Shown piece by piece: positions 1 to 7,838 of a stretch of 64,000 nt of DNA. The notes beneath the pieces were generated by a model. That model searched no databases. It saw only the letters and a list, made by a program, of their open reading frames with translations, and was not told where the DNA came from. Both the position numbers and the translations under genes were made by a program. The stretch is from Streptomyces sp. R21. GTDB lineage: Bacteria; Actinomycetota; Actinomycetes; Streptomycetales; Streptomycetaceae. Location: assembly GCF_041051975.1 (NCBI RefSeq), contig NZ_CP163435.1, positions 186,001 through 250,000 on the forward strand, written 5' to 3'. Each line of letters starts with the position of its first letter. Position 1 is the first letter of the stretch.

Positions 1-2
1 AG

Positions 3-275
3 AAGCACAAGGTCGAGCTGTGCTTCACCCCGACCTACGCCTCCTGGGCGAACCCGATCGAGGCGCACTTCGGACCACTGCGGCAGTTCACCATCGCCAA
101 CTCCCACCACCCCAACCACACCGTCCAGACCAGGACCCTGCACTCCTACCTCCGCTGGCGCAACGCCAATGCCCGCCACTCCGACGTCCTGGCCGCCGAA
201 CGCAAGGAACGCGCCCGAATCCGCAGCGAGAAAGGCACCCGATGGGGCGGACGCCCCCTCACAACCGCAGCCTGA
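3..275 (+). CDS. IS630-family transposase, C-terminal end (5' part outside window)
   Basis: Ninety codons are open from the window edge to a TGA at 273-275. The peptide has the IS630/Tc1-mariner DDE signature near its start (FTPTYASWANPIEAHFG), where the Glu of NPIE is the third catalytic acidic residue. A basic tail rich in Arg and Lys follows. A 30-bp terminal repeat begins six bases after the stop, so this is the genuine right end of the element. Whether the full gene is intact cannot be seen. The call rests on the NPIE motif and the adjacent terminal repeat. Confidence 0.8.
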   Translation, partial: KHKVELCFTPTYASWANPIEAHFGPLRQFTIANSHHPNHTVQTRTLHSYLRWRNANARHSDVLAAERKERARIRSEKGTRWGGRPLTTAA

Positions 276-280
276 TCCAA

Positions 281-310
281 CCCGGCGAACCTACGCGGTC
301 ACAGCACTAG
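281..310. repeat. IS630-type terminal inverted repeat (right end)
   Basis: This 30-bp sequence ends in GCGGTCACAGCACTAG. It matches 5345-5374 with a single base difference. It directly follows the transposase stop codon, and its outer end carries CTAG, fitting the TA target preference of IS630 elements. Confidence 0.75.
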
Positions 311-394
311 ATCGCTGCCGTTGCGGCTCCGTAGGGCGACACGGCCGTCGGCCCACCGGCCGGCCAGGGCGCGGTAACCGTCCCACTTCTGTTA

Positions 395-454
395 TGCGCT
401 GTTGAGCTGTCCACGGACTATCGTCCAGCGTCATGTCGATCACCGGTTGGCGAG
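395..454. repeat. 60-bp repeat, copy A (integrase leader and first codons)
   Basis: These 60 bp match 36608-36667 with one mismatch (T436 versus C36649). The repeat covers the bases upstream of an integrase-like start codon and its first seven codons (MSITGWR here, MPITGWR in copy B). It looks like the conserved 5' boundary of a mobile-element gene. The sequences on either side of the two copies are unrelated. Confidence 0.75.
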
Positions 455-738
455 CACGGGAGTTCAGCTCCCTGTTGGCCGATCTCGGTGAAGGGTTGGA
501 TGATCTGGGGGTGCCCGAGGGGCAGCCGTTCCTGATCAGTCCGGCGGGCGTGTACGACGTGGCGCTGAACCGGTATTTCTCGGTGTGGCTGGCGTCTTCG
601 CCGTGGAACACCCAGGCCGCCCATGCCCGGGACCTGCGCACGTACTTCGACTTCCTGTGGTTCGCGCGAGGCAGGCGGGACTGGCGTGATGCGCCCATGG
701 ACGACCGGCGGGCGGCGTTCGAGTGGTGGGGCGGTCAC
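433..738 (+). pseudogene. Tyrosine recombinase/integrase N-terminal fragment
   Basis: The reading frame from ATG 433 encodes an integrase-like N-terminal core-binding region. It includes a stretch resembling WNTQAAHARDLRTYFDFLW and then WRDAPMDDRRAAFEWW, typical of actinobacterial site-specific integrases. Homology-like sequence stops at about 738; the rest of the frame to 843 is arginine-rich noise, and no catalytic R-H-R-Y domain follows. It is therefore a 5' relic. Assignment is from overall appearance of the N-terminal domain only. Confidence 0.5.
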
Positions 739-1125
739 CTACGACTGCAATGTCTGCCGGCAGCCCTACGAGCGCCCCGACCTGGCCGCCTGCGCCACGC
801 ACGACGCGGTAGGACGGCATCATCGCGTCGAAGGCGCCCTTGAACTGCTGAATCGACCCACAAAGCCCTGACCGCACCACACGGGCCTCGACCCGGAATC
901 CTGCGGACAGGGACTGTGCGACGGGGACTCGACGCCACGTAGGCAGGCAGTCTCCGGAATCCCAGCAGCACGCGGTGGCGGTAGCCCTCCGGCCGGCCGC
1001 CCCAGCCGTCCAGTCATGCCGGTATGGGCAGCAACGGCCGGATGGCCTGCCATTTGGGGATTCGGGCCATGCCGCAGCCGAGGACTGCCCGGATGGTCGC
1101 CTGGGCCTGAGGCCGGGGCCGCGCT
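739..1125. other. Intergenic, nothing recognised
   Basis: A short plus-strand frame (to 871) continues from the integrase relic and contains CNVC, but it has no recognisable domain. Neither strand shows convincing coding periodity plus a start signal. It is probably debris from insertion events. Confidence 0.4.
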
Positions 1126-1728
1126 TCAGCGAGGCAGCAGGACGTCGACCTGCCTGCGGATGTCCTGCACGATCTCCTCGACGCTCAAGGCGATGTTCAC
1201 GCCTGCCGCCATGCTGAGGAACATCACGGCGGACACGATGTGTGCCAGCGTCGCGGCGTCGCCCTCTGCGACCCGATCGTCTCGGCGCAGCACGGCGGCG
1301 ACGGCCTCCTCGGTCTGCGCGACGATGGCCAGTGCCGCGCCGCGCCGGGGCTCCTCGGGGTCGCCGAAGACCATCTCTCGCAGGTAGGTGCGTCCGTTGT
1401 CGATCTGGATGCGGTTGCACTCGACGATCGGCCGGACGATCGCCATCACCGCGTCCAGCACGCCGGGGACGGTCTCGGCGTCCGCCCGGCCCTGCTCAAG
1501 TGCTTCGACGTACTTGGCGTTCTGGACAAGGAGGAGGAGTTCGCCCTTGGTCTTGGCATAAAGGAACAGGGTCCCGGTGCCGATGTCGGCCTTGTCGGCG
1601 ATCTGCTGGGTCGTGACCTCATCGACGCCGTGTTCGGCGAACAGTTCACTGGCGGCAGCGACGATGCGGTCGAGTTTCTCCTGCTTGTTCCGCTCGCGCC
1701 GTCCGACCGACTGGGAGGCGACAGACAT
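1126..1728 (-). CDS. TetR/AcrR-family transcriptional regulator
   Basis: This 200-residue protein is the usual size for the family. Residues about 15-65 form the TetR DNA-binding domain: RIVAAASELFAEHGVDEVTT, then QQIADKADIGTGTLFLYAKT ending the recognition helix. The remainder is a helical ligand-binding domain with no recognisable effector. It lies 48 bp downstream of the zinc-independent oxidoreductase on the same strand, so the two are probably cotranscribed. The protein likely represses that operon in response to a small lipophilic or quinone-like molecule (inference). Confidence 0.9.
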   Translation of the reverse strand: MSVASQSVGRRERNKQEKLDRIVAAASELFAEHGVDEVTTQQIADKADIGTGTLFLYAKTKGELLLLVQNAKYVEALEQGRADAETVPGVLDAVMAIVRPIVECNRIQIDNGRTYLREMVFGDPEEPRRGAALAIVAQTEEAVAAVLRRDDRVAEGDAATLAHIVSAVMFLSMAAGVNIALSVEEIVQDIRRQVDVLLPR

Positions 1729-1776
1729 GGGTGGTGTCCTCGTGCGTTCTGTGTCGCCCGTCGCGGTTGCGGCGGG

Positions 1777-2772
1777 TCAGCTGTTGCCGATGACGGCCTT
1801 GCCGCGGATGCCGCCCTGGGACAGGGACTGCAGCGCCTGCGGGGTCTGGTCGAAGCCGACCACCTTTCCCACGACCGGGCGCACCACGCCCTTGTCGATG
1901 AGGGTGGTGATCTGGCGGAGCTGGTCGCCGCTGGCGCGCATGAGCATGAACTCGTACGTCACGCCGAGCTTCTTCGCCTGCTTGCGGATCTTGCGGCTCA
2001 GGACGCCGACCCCCAGGCGCAGCAGCGGGTTGAGGCCGGCCTCGCGCGCGAAAGTGGGCTCCGGGGGACCAGAGATCTCGATGGCTTTGCCGCCGGGCTT
2101 GAGCACCCGCAGGGACTTCTCGAGAGTCTCCCCACCGAGGCTGTCCAGCACCAGGTCGTAGCCGGTCAGGAGCTGCTCGAAGTCCTGGCTGCGGTAATCG
2201 ATCACCGTGTCCGCGCCGAGCGCGCGCACGAAGTCCGCGTTGGAAGCGCTGGCGGTCGTGGCGACGTGCGCACCGAGGTGCGCGGCGAGCTGGATCGCGA
2301 TCGAACCGACCCCGCCGGCGCCGGCGTGGATGAGAACCTTCTGCCCGGGCCGCACCTTCCCGCGCTCCACCAGTGCCTGCCACGCCGTGAGCGCCACCAG
2401 CGGCAGCGCGCCGGCCTCATTCATGCTGATCGAGGCGGGCTTGAGCGCCAGGTCGCCCTCCGCGACGGCGATGCGCTCGGCGAACGTGCCGATGCGGTCC
2501 TGGTCGGGCCGGCCGTAGACCTCGTCCCCGGGCTTGAAGCCGCGAACCGCCGTCCCGACGCCGATGACAGTGCCCGCGACATCGTTGCCCAGGATCACCG
2601 GCAGCTTGTAGGGCAGGATCTGCTTCAACTCACCGGCGCGGATCTTCTCATCCAGCTGATTCAGCCCGGCAGCCTCCACCCGGACGAGCACGTCGTGCTC
2701 CCCCACGGTGGGTTCGGGGACGTCCGCCTCCTGCAGCGGCTCCTTGTACTTGGTGACCACGAACGCTCTCAT
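1777..2772 (-). CDS. NAD(P)H quinone oxidoreductase-like MDR protein
   Basis: This 331-residue medium-chain dehydrogenase/reductase has an N-terminal GroES-like fold (LPVILGNDVAGTVIGVG, FKPGDEVYG). Its nucleotide-binding motif is HAGAGGVGSIAIQLA at about residue 150. The structural and catalytic zinc cysteines of alcohol dehydrogenases are absent, so it belongs with the zinc-free quinone oxidoreductase/enoyl reductase group that reduces quinones or enones with NADPH in the cytoplasm. It is the first gene of a two-gene operon with the TetR regulator downstream. The substrate cannot be told from sequence. Confidence 0.9.
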   Translation of the reverse strand: MRAFVVTKYKEPLQEADVPEPTVGEHDVLVRVEAAGLNQLDEKIRAGELKQILPYKLPVILGNDVAGTVIGVGTAVRGFKPGDEVYGRPDQDRIGTFAERIAVAEGDLALKPASISMNEAGALPLVALTAWQALVERGKVRPGQKVLIHAGAGGVGSIAIQLAAHLGAHVATTASASNADFVRALGADTVIDYRSQDFEQLLTGYDLVLDSLGGETLEKSLRVLKPGGKAIEISGPPEPTFAREAGLNPLLRLGVGVLSRKIRKQAKKLGVTYEFMLMRASGDQLRQITTLIDKGVVRPVVGKVVGFDQTPQALQSLSQGGIRGKAVIGNS

Positions 2773-2868
2773 GGGGCACTACTCCTTGTCTTCATCCTAT
2801 TTATCCAGGCGTGAGGCCAGATCGGCCAATTCGGCGTGACATGGGGCCTCGCCTCACTCACTCAACCC

Positions 2869-2888
2869 GAGTGCACTCAACTATGAGT
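2869..2888. promoter_or_regulatory. Candidate TetR operator upstream of the oxidoreductase-tetR operon
   Basis: Two overlapping dyads lie about 100 bp upstream of the oxidoreductase start: the perfect palindrome GAGTGCACTC (2869-2878) and ACTCA-N4-TGAGT (2875-2888). Compact dyads like these are typical TetR targets, and the operon encodes its own TetR protein. This is inferred from symmetry only. Confidence 0.4.
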
Positions 2889-2977
2889 ATGCTCAGAATT
2901 ATTTCCAGGGAGGCCCCATGGGACGCGGCCCACATGCCGGGCTCCGGGCGCGGCCGAACGGGACGGGGCGGCCGGCG

Positions 2978-3904
2978 TCAGGCGACGCTCAGGACGATCT
3001 TCCCGGTGGTGCGGCCCTGCTCGCCGATCTCGTGCGCCTTCGCGGCCTCGGCCAGCGGGACGACGGTCTCGACCACGGGCGTGAGCGCGCCCCGCTCGGC
3101 CAGGGCGGCGATCTCGCGCAGACCCAGGTGGTCGGGCTCGACCAGCATCCACACCGCCCGCACGTGGCCGGGGACGTCGGCGGGGACGTCGTCGGGGCCG
3201 GGCAGGGTGATCAGCCGGCCGCCCGGGCGCAGCACCGTCAGGGACCGCTCGGCGTTCTGGCCGCCGAGCCCGTCCAGCACCACGTCCACGTCCCCGACGG
3301 CGTCCTCGAAGCGGACCGTGCGGTAGTCGATCACCTCGTCCGCGCCCAGCTGCCGCAGCAGGTCGTGCTTGCCGGCGCTGGCCGTGCCGATGACGTACGC
3401 GCCGCGGGCCTTGGCGATCTGCACGGCCAGGTGGCCGACCCCGCCGGCCGCCGCGTGCACCAGCACCCGCTCACCGGCGCGCACCCCGGCGGTGTCCACC
3501 AGGGCCTGCCAGGCGGTCAGTCCGGCCAGCGGCAGCGCCGCCGCCTGCACGTGGGTGAGGTTCGCCGGCTTGGGTGCGAGGTGGCGGGCCGGGGCGACGA
3601 CGTACTCGGCGTAGGCGCCGGCCTGCCGCGGGAACAGCGGCATGCCGTACACCTCGTCCCCGGGGCGGAACATCCCCACGCCCGGTCCGACGGCCTCCAC
3701 GGTGCCGGAGACGTCCCATCCGACCGCCGGGACCTCGCCCCACTCGATCAGGGCCCCGCTGGCCCGGGTCTTGAAGTCCACCGGGTTCACACCGGCCGCG
3801 TGGACCCGCACCAGGACCTCGTTCAGTCCCGGCTCGGGCCGGGCGACCTCACGCTCCACGAGCACTTCCGGTCCGCCCCACTGCTCCACGACCACCGCAC
3901 GCAT
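2978..3904 (-). CDS. NADP-dependent MDR oxidoreductase
   Basis: This 308-residue zinc-free medium-chain dehydrogenase/reductase has VPAVGWDVSGTVEAVG and FRPGDEVYG in the catalytic half. The cofactor motif AAAGGVGHLAVQIAKARGA sits around residue 140, and LGADEVIDYRT follows as in quinone oxidoreductases. The frame is open far upstream, but the family start (MRAVVVEQWGGPEVL) is the ATG at 3902-3904, so the longer version is rejected. It is divergent from a GlxA/AraC regulator gene 136 bp away, the likely controller. It resembles but does not duplicate the 1777-2772 protein. Confidence 0.9.
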   Translation of the reverse strand: MRAVVVEQWGGPEVLVEREVARPEPGLNEVLVRVHAAGVNPVDFKTRASGALIEWGEVPAVGWDVSGTVEAVGPGVGMFRPGDEVYGMPLFPRQAGAYAEYVVAPARHLAPKPANLTHVQAAALPLAGLTAWQALVDTAGVRAGERVLVHAAAGGVGHLAVQIAKARGAYVIGTASAGKHDLLRQLGADEVIDYRTVRFEDAVGDVDVVLDGLGGQNAERSLTVLRPGGRLITLPGPDDVPADVPGHVRAVWMLVEPDHLGLREIAALAERGALTPVVETVVPLAEAAKAHEIGEQGRTTGKIVLSVA

Positions 3905-4004
3905 GTTGTCCGCCTCACTCTTTTCCGTCTTGATCGGATACCGGCCGCCCGGGTCCTTCCCGGCGCGACGCAGTCCACGATCCGGCACCCGCCCCCACCA
4001 TGGT

Positions 4005-4041
4005 GTTGGCCGTCTGGCCACTATGTGACAGGATCTGGCCA
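4005..4041 (+). promoter_or_regulatory. Direct-repeat operator of the GlxA/AraC-type regulator
   Basis: TCTGGCCA occurs at 4013-4020 and again at 4034-4041, exactly 21 bp apart (two helical turns), in the divergent promoter region. Such spacing suits the two HTH motifs of AraC-type proteins. The second copy overlaps the regulator's own ATG, suggesting autorepression. A related TTGGCC lies just upstream. Confidence 0.5.
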
Positions 4042-5084
4042 TGAGTGAGATGCCGTGGCCGTGCACCGACCCCCGCCCCGACCCGAGCGCCGACGCGGCC
4101 GGGCGGCACCGCATCGCCGTCCTCGCCCTGCCCGGCGTCCCGCCCTTCGAACTCGGCATCCCCTCCCGCGTCTTCGGCAGCGTCCTGGACGCCGGCTCAC
4201 GCCCGCTGTACGAGGTCACCGTCTGCACCGCCGACGGCGCCCCGGTCCTCAGCGACGCCGGGTTCACCGTGCAGCCCGCGGCCGGTCCCGAGGCCCTGGC
4301 CGCCGCGGACACCGTGATCGTCCCGCCCACGCACGCCATGCCCGAGCTGGGCCGCGGCGGCCCGCTGCCGCCCGAGGTCACCGCGGCCATCGCCGACATC
4401 CGGCCCGGCACCCGCCTGGTGTCCATCTGCGCCGGCTCCTACGTCCTGGCCGCCGCGGGCCTCCTCGACGGCCGGCCCGCCACCACCCACTGGGGCCTCG
4501 CCCCCGAGTTCCGCCGCGCCTACCCCCGCGTCAAGGTCGACGAGGAGGTCCTCTTCGTCGACGACGGCGACGTCCTGACCTCCGCGGGCGTCGCCGCCGG
4601 CATCGATCTGTGCCTGCACATGATCCGCCGCGACCACGGCGCCGCCGCCGCCAACCGCGCCGCCCGCATGTGCGTCGTCCCGCCCTGGCGGGACGGCGGC
4701 CAGGCCCAGTACATCGACCGCCCGGTGCCCGAACCCACCGTCGCCACCACCACCGCCACCCGCACCTGGGCCCTGGAACACCTCGGCGACCCCCTCTCCC
4801 TGAACCGCCTGGCCGAACACGCCCGGATGAGCCTGCGCTCCTTCACCCGCCGCTTCCGCGACGAGGTCGGCATGACCCCCGTGCAGTGGCTCACCGCGCA
4901 ACGCCTGGAACTGGCCAAGCAGTTGCTGGAGACCACCGACCTGTCCATCGACCTGGTCGCCCACCGCTGTGGCTTCGGCTCCGCCAACTCCCTGCGCGCC
5001 CACATGCGCACCGCCTTCGGTGTCTCACCCGCCTCCTACCGCCGCACCTTCCATACCGACGACCTGGTGGAAGCGGGCGTCTGA
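4041..5084 (+). CDS. GlxA-family AraC-type transcriptional regulator
   Basis: This 347-residue protein has two domains. Residues about 25-190 form a DJ-1/PfpI (class I glutamine amidotransferase-like) sensor domain with the nucleophile-elbow sequence LVSICAGSYVLAAAGLL and the following TTHWG. Residues about 235-335 are an AraC DNA-binding domain: LSLNRLAEHARMSLRSFTRR, then LETTDLSIDLVAHRCGFGS and GVSPASYRRTF. These proteins usually activate or repress neighbouring metabolic genes. Here the divergent oxidoreductase (2978-3904) is the obvious target. The ligand is unknown. Confidence 0.92.
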   Translation: MSEMPWPCTDPRPDPSADAAGRHRIAVLALPGVPPFELGIPSRVFGSVLDAGSRPLYEVTVCTADGAPVLSDAGFTVQPAAGPEALAAADTVIVPPTHAMPELGRGGPLPPEVTAAIADIRPGTRLVSICAGSYVLAAAGLLDGRPATTHWGLAPEFRRAYPRVKVDEEVLFVDDGDVLTSAGVAAGIDLCLHMIRRDHGAAAANRAARMCVVPPWRDGGQAQYIDRPVPEPTVATTTATRTWALEHLGDPLSLNRLAEHARMSLRSFTRRFRDEVGMTPVQWLTAQRLELAKQLLETTDLSIDLVAHRCGFGSANSLRAHMRTAFGVSPASYRRTFHTDDLVEAGV

Positions 5085-5108
5085 GGACACATCAGCGCCG
5101 CACATACC

Positions 5109-5335
5109 CGCTCCGCGGGCCGGCCGGGATCCGCCTGATCATCCGCTGCCGGTGCCCCTCCAGCGGAGGCCAGCAGCATCATCGCCCGCCGGTAGCGCAC
5201 CGAACTCGTGCCGCCCCGGCGCACGATCTGCTGCAGCTTCTGCCCCTCGCGGTCGGTCAGTCTGCGTACACGGACGGGCTCGGCCACCGCGCCTCCAGCG
5301 GTCGGATCGGATGTCACCGCACATGCAACCGCCAC
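5109..5335 (-). pseudogene. IS630-family transposase, N-terminal remnant
   Basis: The minus-strand frame starting near 5335 begins with VRVRRLTDREGQKLQQIVRR and continues to YRRAMMLLASAGG (about 5168), the winged-helix start of IS630 transposases. After that the family sequence is lost, and no DDE domain follows before the AraC-type gene. The left terminal repeat lies 10 bp upstream at 5345-5374. The element is a 5' stub left by a deletion. Confidence 0.7.
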
Positions 5336-5344
5336 GACCGCCGA

Positions 5345-5374
5345 CCCGGCGAACCTATGCGGTCACAGCACTAG
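5345..5374. repeat. IS630-type terminal inverted repeat (left end)
   Basis: This 30-bp sequence matches 281-310 with one change. It lies just upstream of the truncated transposase start and directly abuts a fragment of an Imm49-like gene at 5375, so it marks the exact insertion boundary. Confidence 0.75.
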
Positions 5375-5409
5375 CTGGCCCGGAAGGCGCGCCGCCGGCC
5401 CACGGATGA
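5375..5409 (+). pseudogene. Imm49-like gene, last codons only (IS-truncated)
   Basis: The sequence encodes LAGPEGAPPAHG and then a stop. It matches LAAPEGAPPVNG, the C-terminus of the intact Imm49-like protein at 17769-18692, and like that gene it precedes an initiator tRNA. Everything upstream is replaced by the IS630 end. This is the 3' scar of a paralogue destroyed by insertion. Confidence 0.6.
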
Positions 5410-5626
5410 GCTGCCCCGGCTGGGCGACTTGCTGCTGGAGGGGGCGGCGAGAGCGCCTGGGCCGACGCACTTCTCGACCGGCCGCAGCGGCGGTCGAAGC
5501 GAGACAGTCGGCAATCCACCCGCACGCGGTGGGGGCGCGCTCAGCCGGCACCGCCTTCGCCAGCCGCACCATGCCCGCCGGATCCGCAGCTACCACTCCG
5601 AAAAGACACCGTCGCCGACAACGGCA

Positions 5627-5658
5627 CAGGGCCCGGATCCGTACGGATCCGGGCCCTG
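5627..5658 (-). terminator. tRNA terminator hairpin
   Basis: This is a perfect 32-bp palindrome with 14-bp arms (CAGGGCCCGGATCC) around GTAC, 10 bp past the 3' end of the initiator tRNA on the minus strand. The equivalent hairpin lies at the second tRNA copy. Confidence 0.7.
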
Positions 5659-5668
5659 CACCATGCAG

Positions 5669-5742
5669 TAGCGGGGACAGGATTTGAACCTGCGACCTCT
5701 GGGTTATGAGCCCAGCGAGCTACCGAGCTGCTCCACCCCGCG
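5669..5742 (-). tRNA. Initiator tRNA-fMet (CAT), copy 1
   Basis: The minus-strand sequence folds as a cloverleaf starting CGCGGGG and ending CCCCGCTA, with anticodon loop CTCATAA. Three consecutive G-C pairs at the base of the anticodon loop (GGG...CCC) and the unpaired first acceptor position (C1 opposite T72) are hallmarks of bacterial initiator tRNA. The CCA end is not encoded. It is identical to the copy at 18990-19063. Confidence 0.95.
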
Positions 5743-5885
5743 TCGGTGATCCCTACCGTACGCCATCACAGCGGACCCAAAGACCACCACCGCGGAAGGG
5801 TGCCCGGCGCGCGGGTGGGCCACGACCGGATGGCCCGTTGGGCCGTCGCGTTCGCCCGCGCCGGCCTCGGCCTGGCTGCCGCGCC

Positions 5886-7346
5886 TCAGCGGCTGAAGTC
5901 CTCGCCGAAGTGAGCGGCGCCCGTCGGCCCGGAGAGCGCACCGATGTTGAAGCTGGTGCTCCCCGCTCCTGTGACGCCGGAAGCGCTGGTCGGCAGCCGC
6001 CAGACTCGCCCCTTCCAGCCGTCCTCGCCATTCCCGCCGACCAGGATCCCGCCCGCCCCGCCCACAGCCACATGCACCGCCGCCCCGAAGTGGTCCATCG
6101 CCTCCGACGTGCTCGGCACGCTGCTGGTGTTCTGGGTGATGACCTGGGCGCCTGCGGTGGTGACACCGTTCGGGCCGCCACGCAGCACGGTGACCGCACC
6201 CGCCCGGAAGGTTCCCTCGGCGTCGCCGCCGGTCTCCCACGGTGCCCCGATCACGAGGTCCCCGTAGCCGTCGCCGTTCGTGTCGCCCACGGCGAGACTG
6301 TCGCCGAACCGGTCGTTCTTCTCGTCGATTCCCGGCACCCCCCTGGTGGCCTGTGTGAGGGTCCGTGGCGCCCGGGTCGTGCTGATGCCCTTCGGGCCGC
6401 CGTAGGTCACGTAGACCGCGCCGCCGGGCGCCGCGGCCGTCCCGGCGTCGCCGTTCCCGCTGACGAAGTCCTGGTAGCCGTCGTGGTCAAGGTCACCGAA
6501 CGTACCCGTGCCCGTCGCCTTGAGGGTTCCGGCGTCGGCGAGGCCCGCCGCCGAGCCGACGTAGAGCCGCCCGGTGGCGGTGAAGTCCCGTGCGTTGCCG
6601 CCGGTCGCGATGTCGGCCACACCGTCACCGGTCATGTCGCCCACGAACACGACTCCGGGCGCGTACCCGGCGTCCTTCGTCACGGTGTCGCGGAACTCGA
6701 TGCGCGCGGGGGCGCCCGTGCGGTCGAACGGGCCGTAGTAGACGGCCAGACCCCATGTGCCGTCCGCATGGGCGGCCGCCACCACGTCCGCGGTTCCGTC
6801 GCCGTCGACATCACCGGCGTCCGCGATGGAGTTGAACAGCCACGGCGAGGTCGCGGTTCCCTCTCCGCTCTCGCCCGCGGGCAGCTGACCGGCGCCGCTC
6901 AGTCCGTTGGCGCCGCCCCACACGACCGACCAGTGGGAGAGGTCGCGGATGAGGAGGTCGTCGTAGCCGTCGCCGTTCAGGTCGCCATTGCCGCCGAGGA
7001 GGCCCCAGCGCCGTTCGGCGGCCGGGTCGCCGGGCACGCCCTCGGTCGCCTGCGTGATGATCTGGCTGTGCGTGGTGTCGTAGCCGCCGGTGGAGCCGTA
7101 GACCACGGTCACCGCCCCGGCATGGCGGGCCCCGTCGACAGTGGCGGTGGGCGCGGTGATCACGAGATCGGCGAAACCGTCACCGTTGAAGTCCGACGAG
7201 GTGCCGTCGGCGGCGGCCGGAGCGGCAACCGCGGTGCCGGGTGCCAGTCCGATCACTCCGAGGACCGTGGCGGCGGACAGGGCCACGGCCGCGGCGGAAC
7301 GTACGCGGAGGTGAGTGTGGGCGCGGGTACGGGCGCGGGTGGTCAT
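5886..7346 (-). CDS. Secreted FG-GAP (integrin-like beta-propeller) repeat protein
   Basis: This 486-residue protein begins with a basic region and a hydrophobic signal peptide (about residues 15-42, ending AVAAPAAA). Five to seven repeats follow, each with an FG-GAP calcium loop such as DFNGDGFADLVI, DLNGDGYDDLLI, DVDGDGTADVVA and DTNGDGYGDLVIGAPW. It should fold as an extracellular Ca-binding beta-propeller. Streptomyces encode many such proteins, and their binding partners are mostly unknown. A small gene starting upstream (7358-7789) is only 12 bp away and may be cotranscribed. Confidence 0.9.
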   Translation of the reverse strand: MTTRARTRAHTHLRVRSAAAVALSAATVLGVIGLAPGTAVAAPAAADGTSSDFNGDGFADLVITAPTATVDGARHAGAVTVVYGSTGGYDTTHSQIITQATEGVPGDPAAERRWGLLGGNGDLNGDGYDDLLIRDLSHWSVVWGGANGLSGAGQLPAGESGEGTATSPWLFNSIADAGDVDGDGTADVVAAAHADGTWGLAVYYGPFDRTGAPARIEFRDTVTKDAGYAPGVVFVGDMTGDGVADIATGGNARDFTATGRLYVGSAAGLADAGTLKATGTGTFGDLDHDGYQDFVSGNGDAGTAAAPGGAVYVTYGGPKGISTTRAPRTLTQATRGVPGIDEKNDRFGDSLAVGDTNGDGYGDLVIGAPWETGGDAEGTFRAGAVTVLRGGPNGVTTAGAQVITQNTSSVPSTSEAMDHFGAAVHVAVGGAGGILVGGNGEDGWKGRVWRLPTSASGVTGAGSTSFNIGALSGPTGAAHFGEDFSR

Positions 7347-7357
7347 CCGGTTTCCCC

Positions 7358-7789
7358 CTACATCACTTTCGAATCAGTGGTGTTCGTGTTCGCACTGTTG
7401 GAACTCCACTGCACAGACCGCTCGGTGATCAGAAGGTTGTACGCGCAGTGGCCCGGCCCGACCACGCAGGCGCTCTTCGCCCGGCGCGCGGTGATCGTGT
7501 TCCGGGCGGCCGCCGCCCGGGTAAGGCGCTCGCCGCTCGTACGGACGGAGCGGGTGAACTGGACGTGCAGGAACGGGACGTCCTCGTTGGCGGCCTCCTG
7601 GCCCTGGACGTTGTCGTGGCCCTCCAGGAGACACGAGCGGACCCAGGCGCGGCACACCGCGAAGCCCCGGTCGGTGAGGGCGGTGGCCAGCCGGCGGCCG
7701 TCGGCGCGGCCCGCCTTGCCGGTGCCGGTGGAGGCGACGACGTCGTGGATGGGCGCACTTACGAACGACGCCCGGTCGGGGATCCTCAC
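7358..7789 (-). CDS. Conserved-looking small protein, function unknown
   Basis: A 143-codon frame with strict G/C at third positions starts at GTG 7787-7789. It ends 12 bp before the FG-GAP gene, and the two read as an operon. The protein has scattered cysteines (AVCRAWVRSCLLEG, SACVVGPGHCAYN) and no clear domain, signal peptide or membrane segment. GAGGGG just before the start can serve as a ribosome site. Codon periodicity and context support it as a real gene. I do not recognise the family. Confidence 0.55.
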   Translation of the reverse strand: MRIPDRASFVSAPIHDVVASTGTGKAGRADGRRLATALTDRGFAVCRAWVRSCLLEGHDNVQGQEAANEDVPFLHVQFTRSVRTSGERLTRAAAARNTITARRAKSACVVGPGHCAYNLLITERSVQWSSNSANTNTTDSKVM

Positions 7790-7805
7790 GACCCCTCAAG
7801 GATTC

Positions 7806-7822
7806 GACGCAATGATTGCGTC
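7806..7822. promoter_or_regulatory. Perfect 17-bp palindrome in the fic divergent promoter
   Basis: GACGCAAT-G-ATTGCGTC lies between the fic start (7839) and the divergent small gene (start 7789). It sits in the only AT-rich patch nearby. Its position suggests an operator or promoter element controlling one or both genes. Confidence 0.55.
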
Positions 7823-7838
7823 ATTGTATTGTCGAGGC

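Noticed and set aside
3905..4426. N-terminal extension of the 2978-3904 oxidoreductase
   Set aside because: It overlaps the divergent regulator; MRAVVVEQWG is the normal family start.
5706..7838. Long N-terminal extension of the Fic protein
   Set aside because: It runs antisense through the tRNA and the FG-GAP gene; family similarity begins at ATG 7839.
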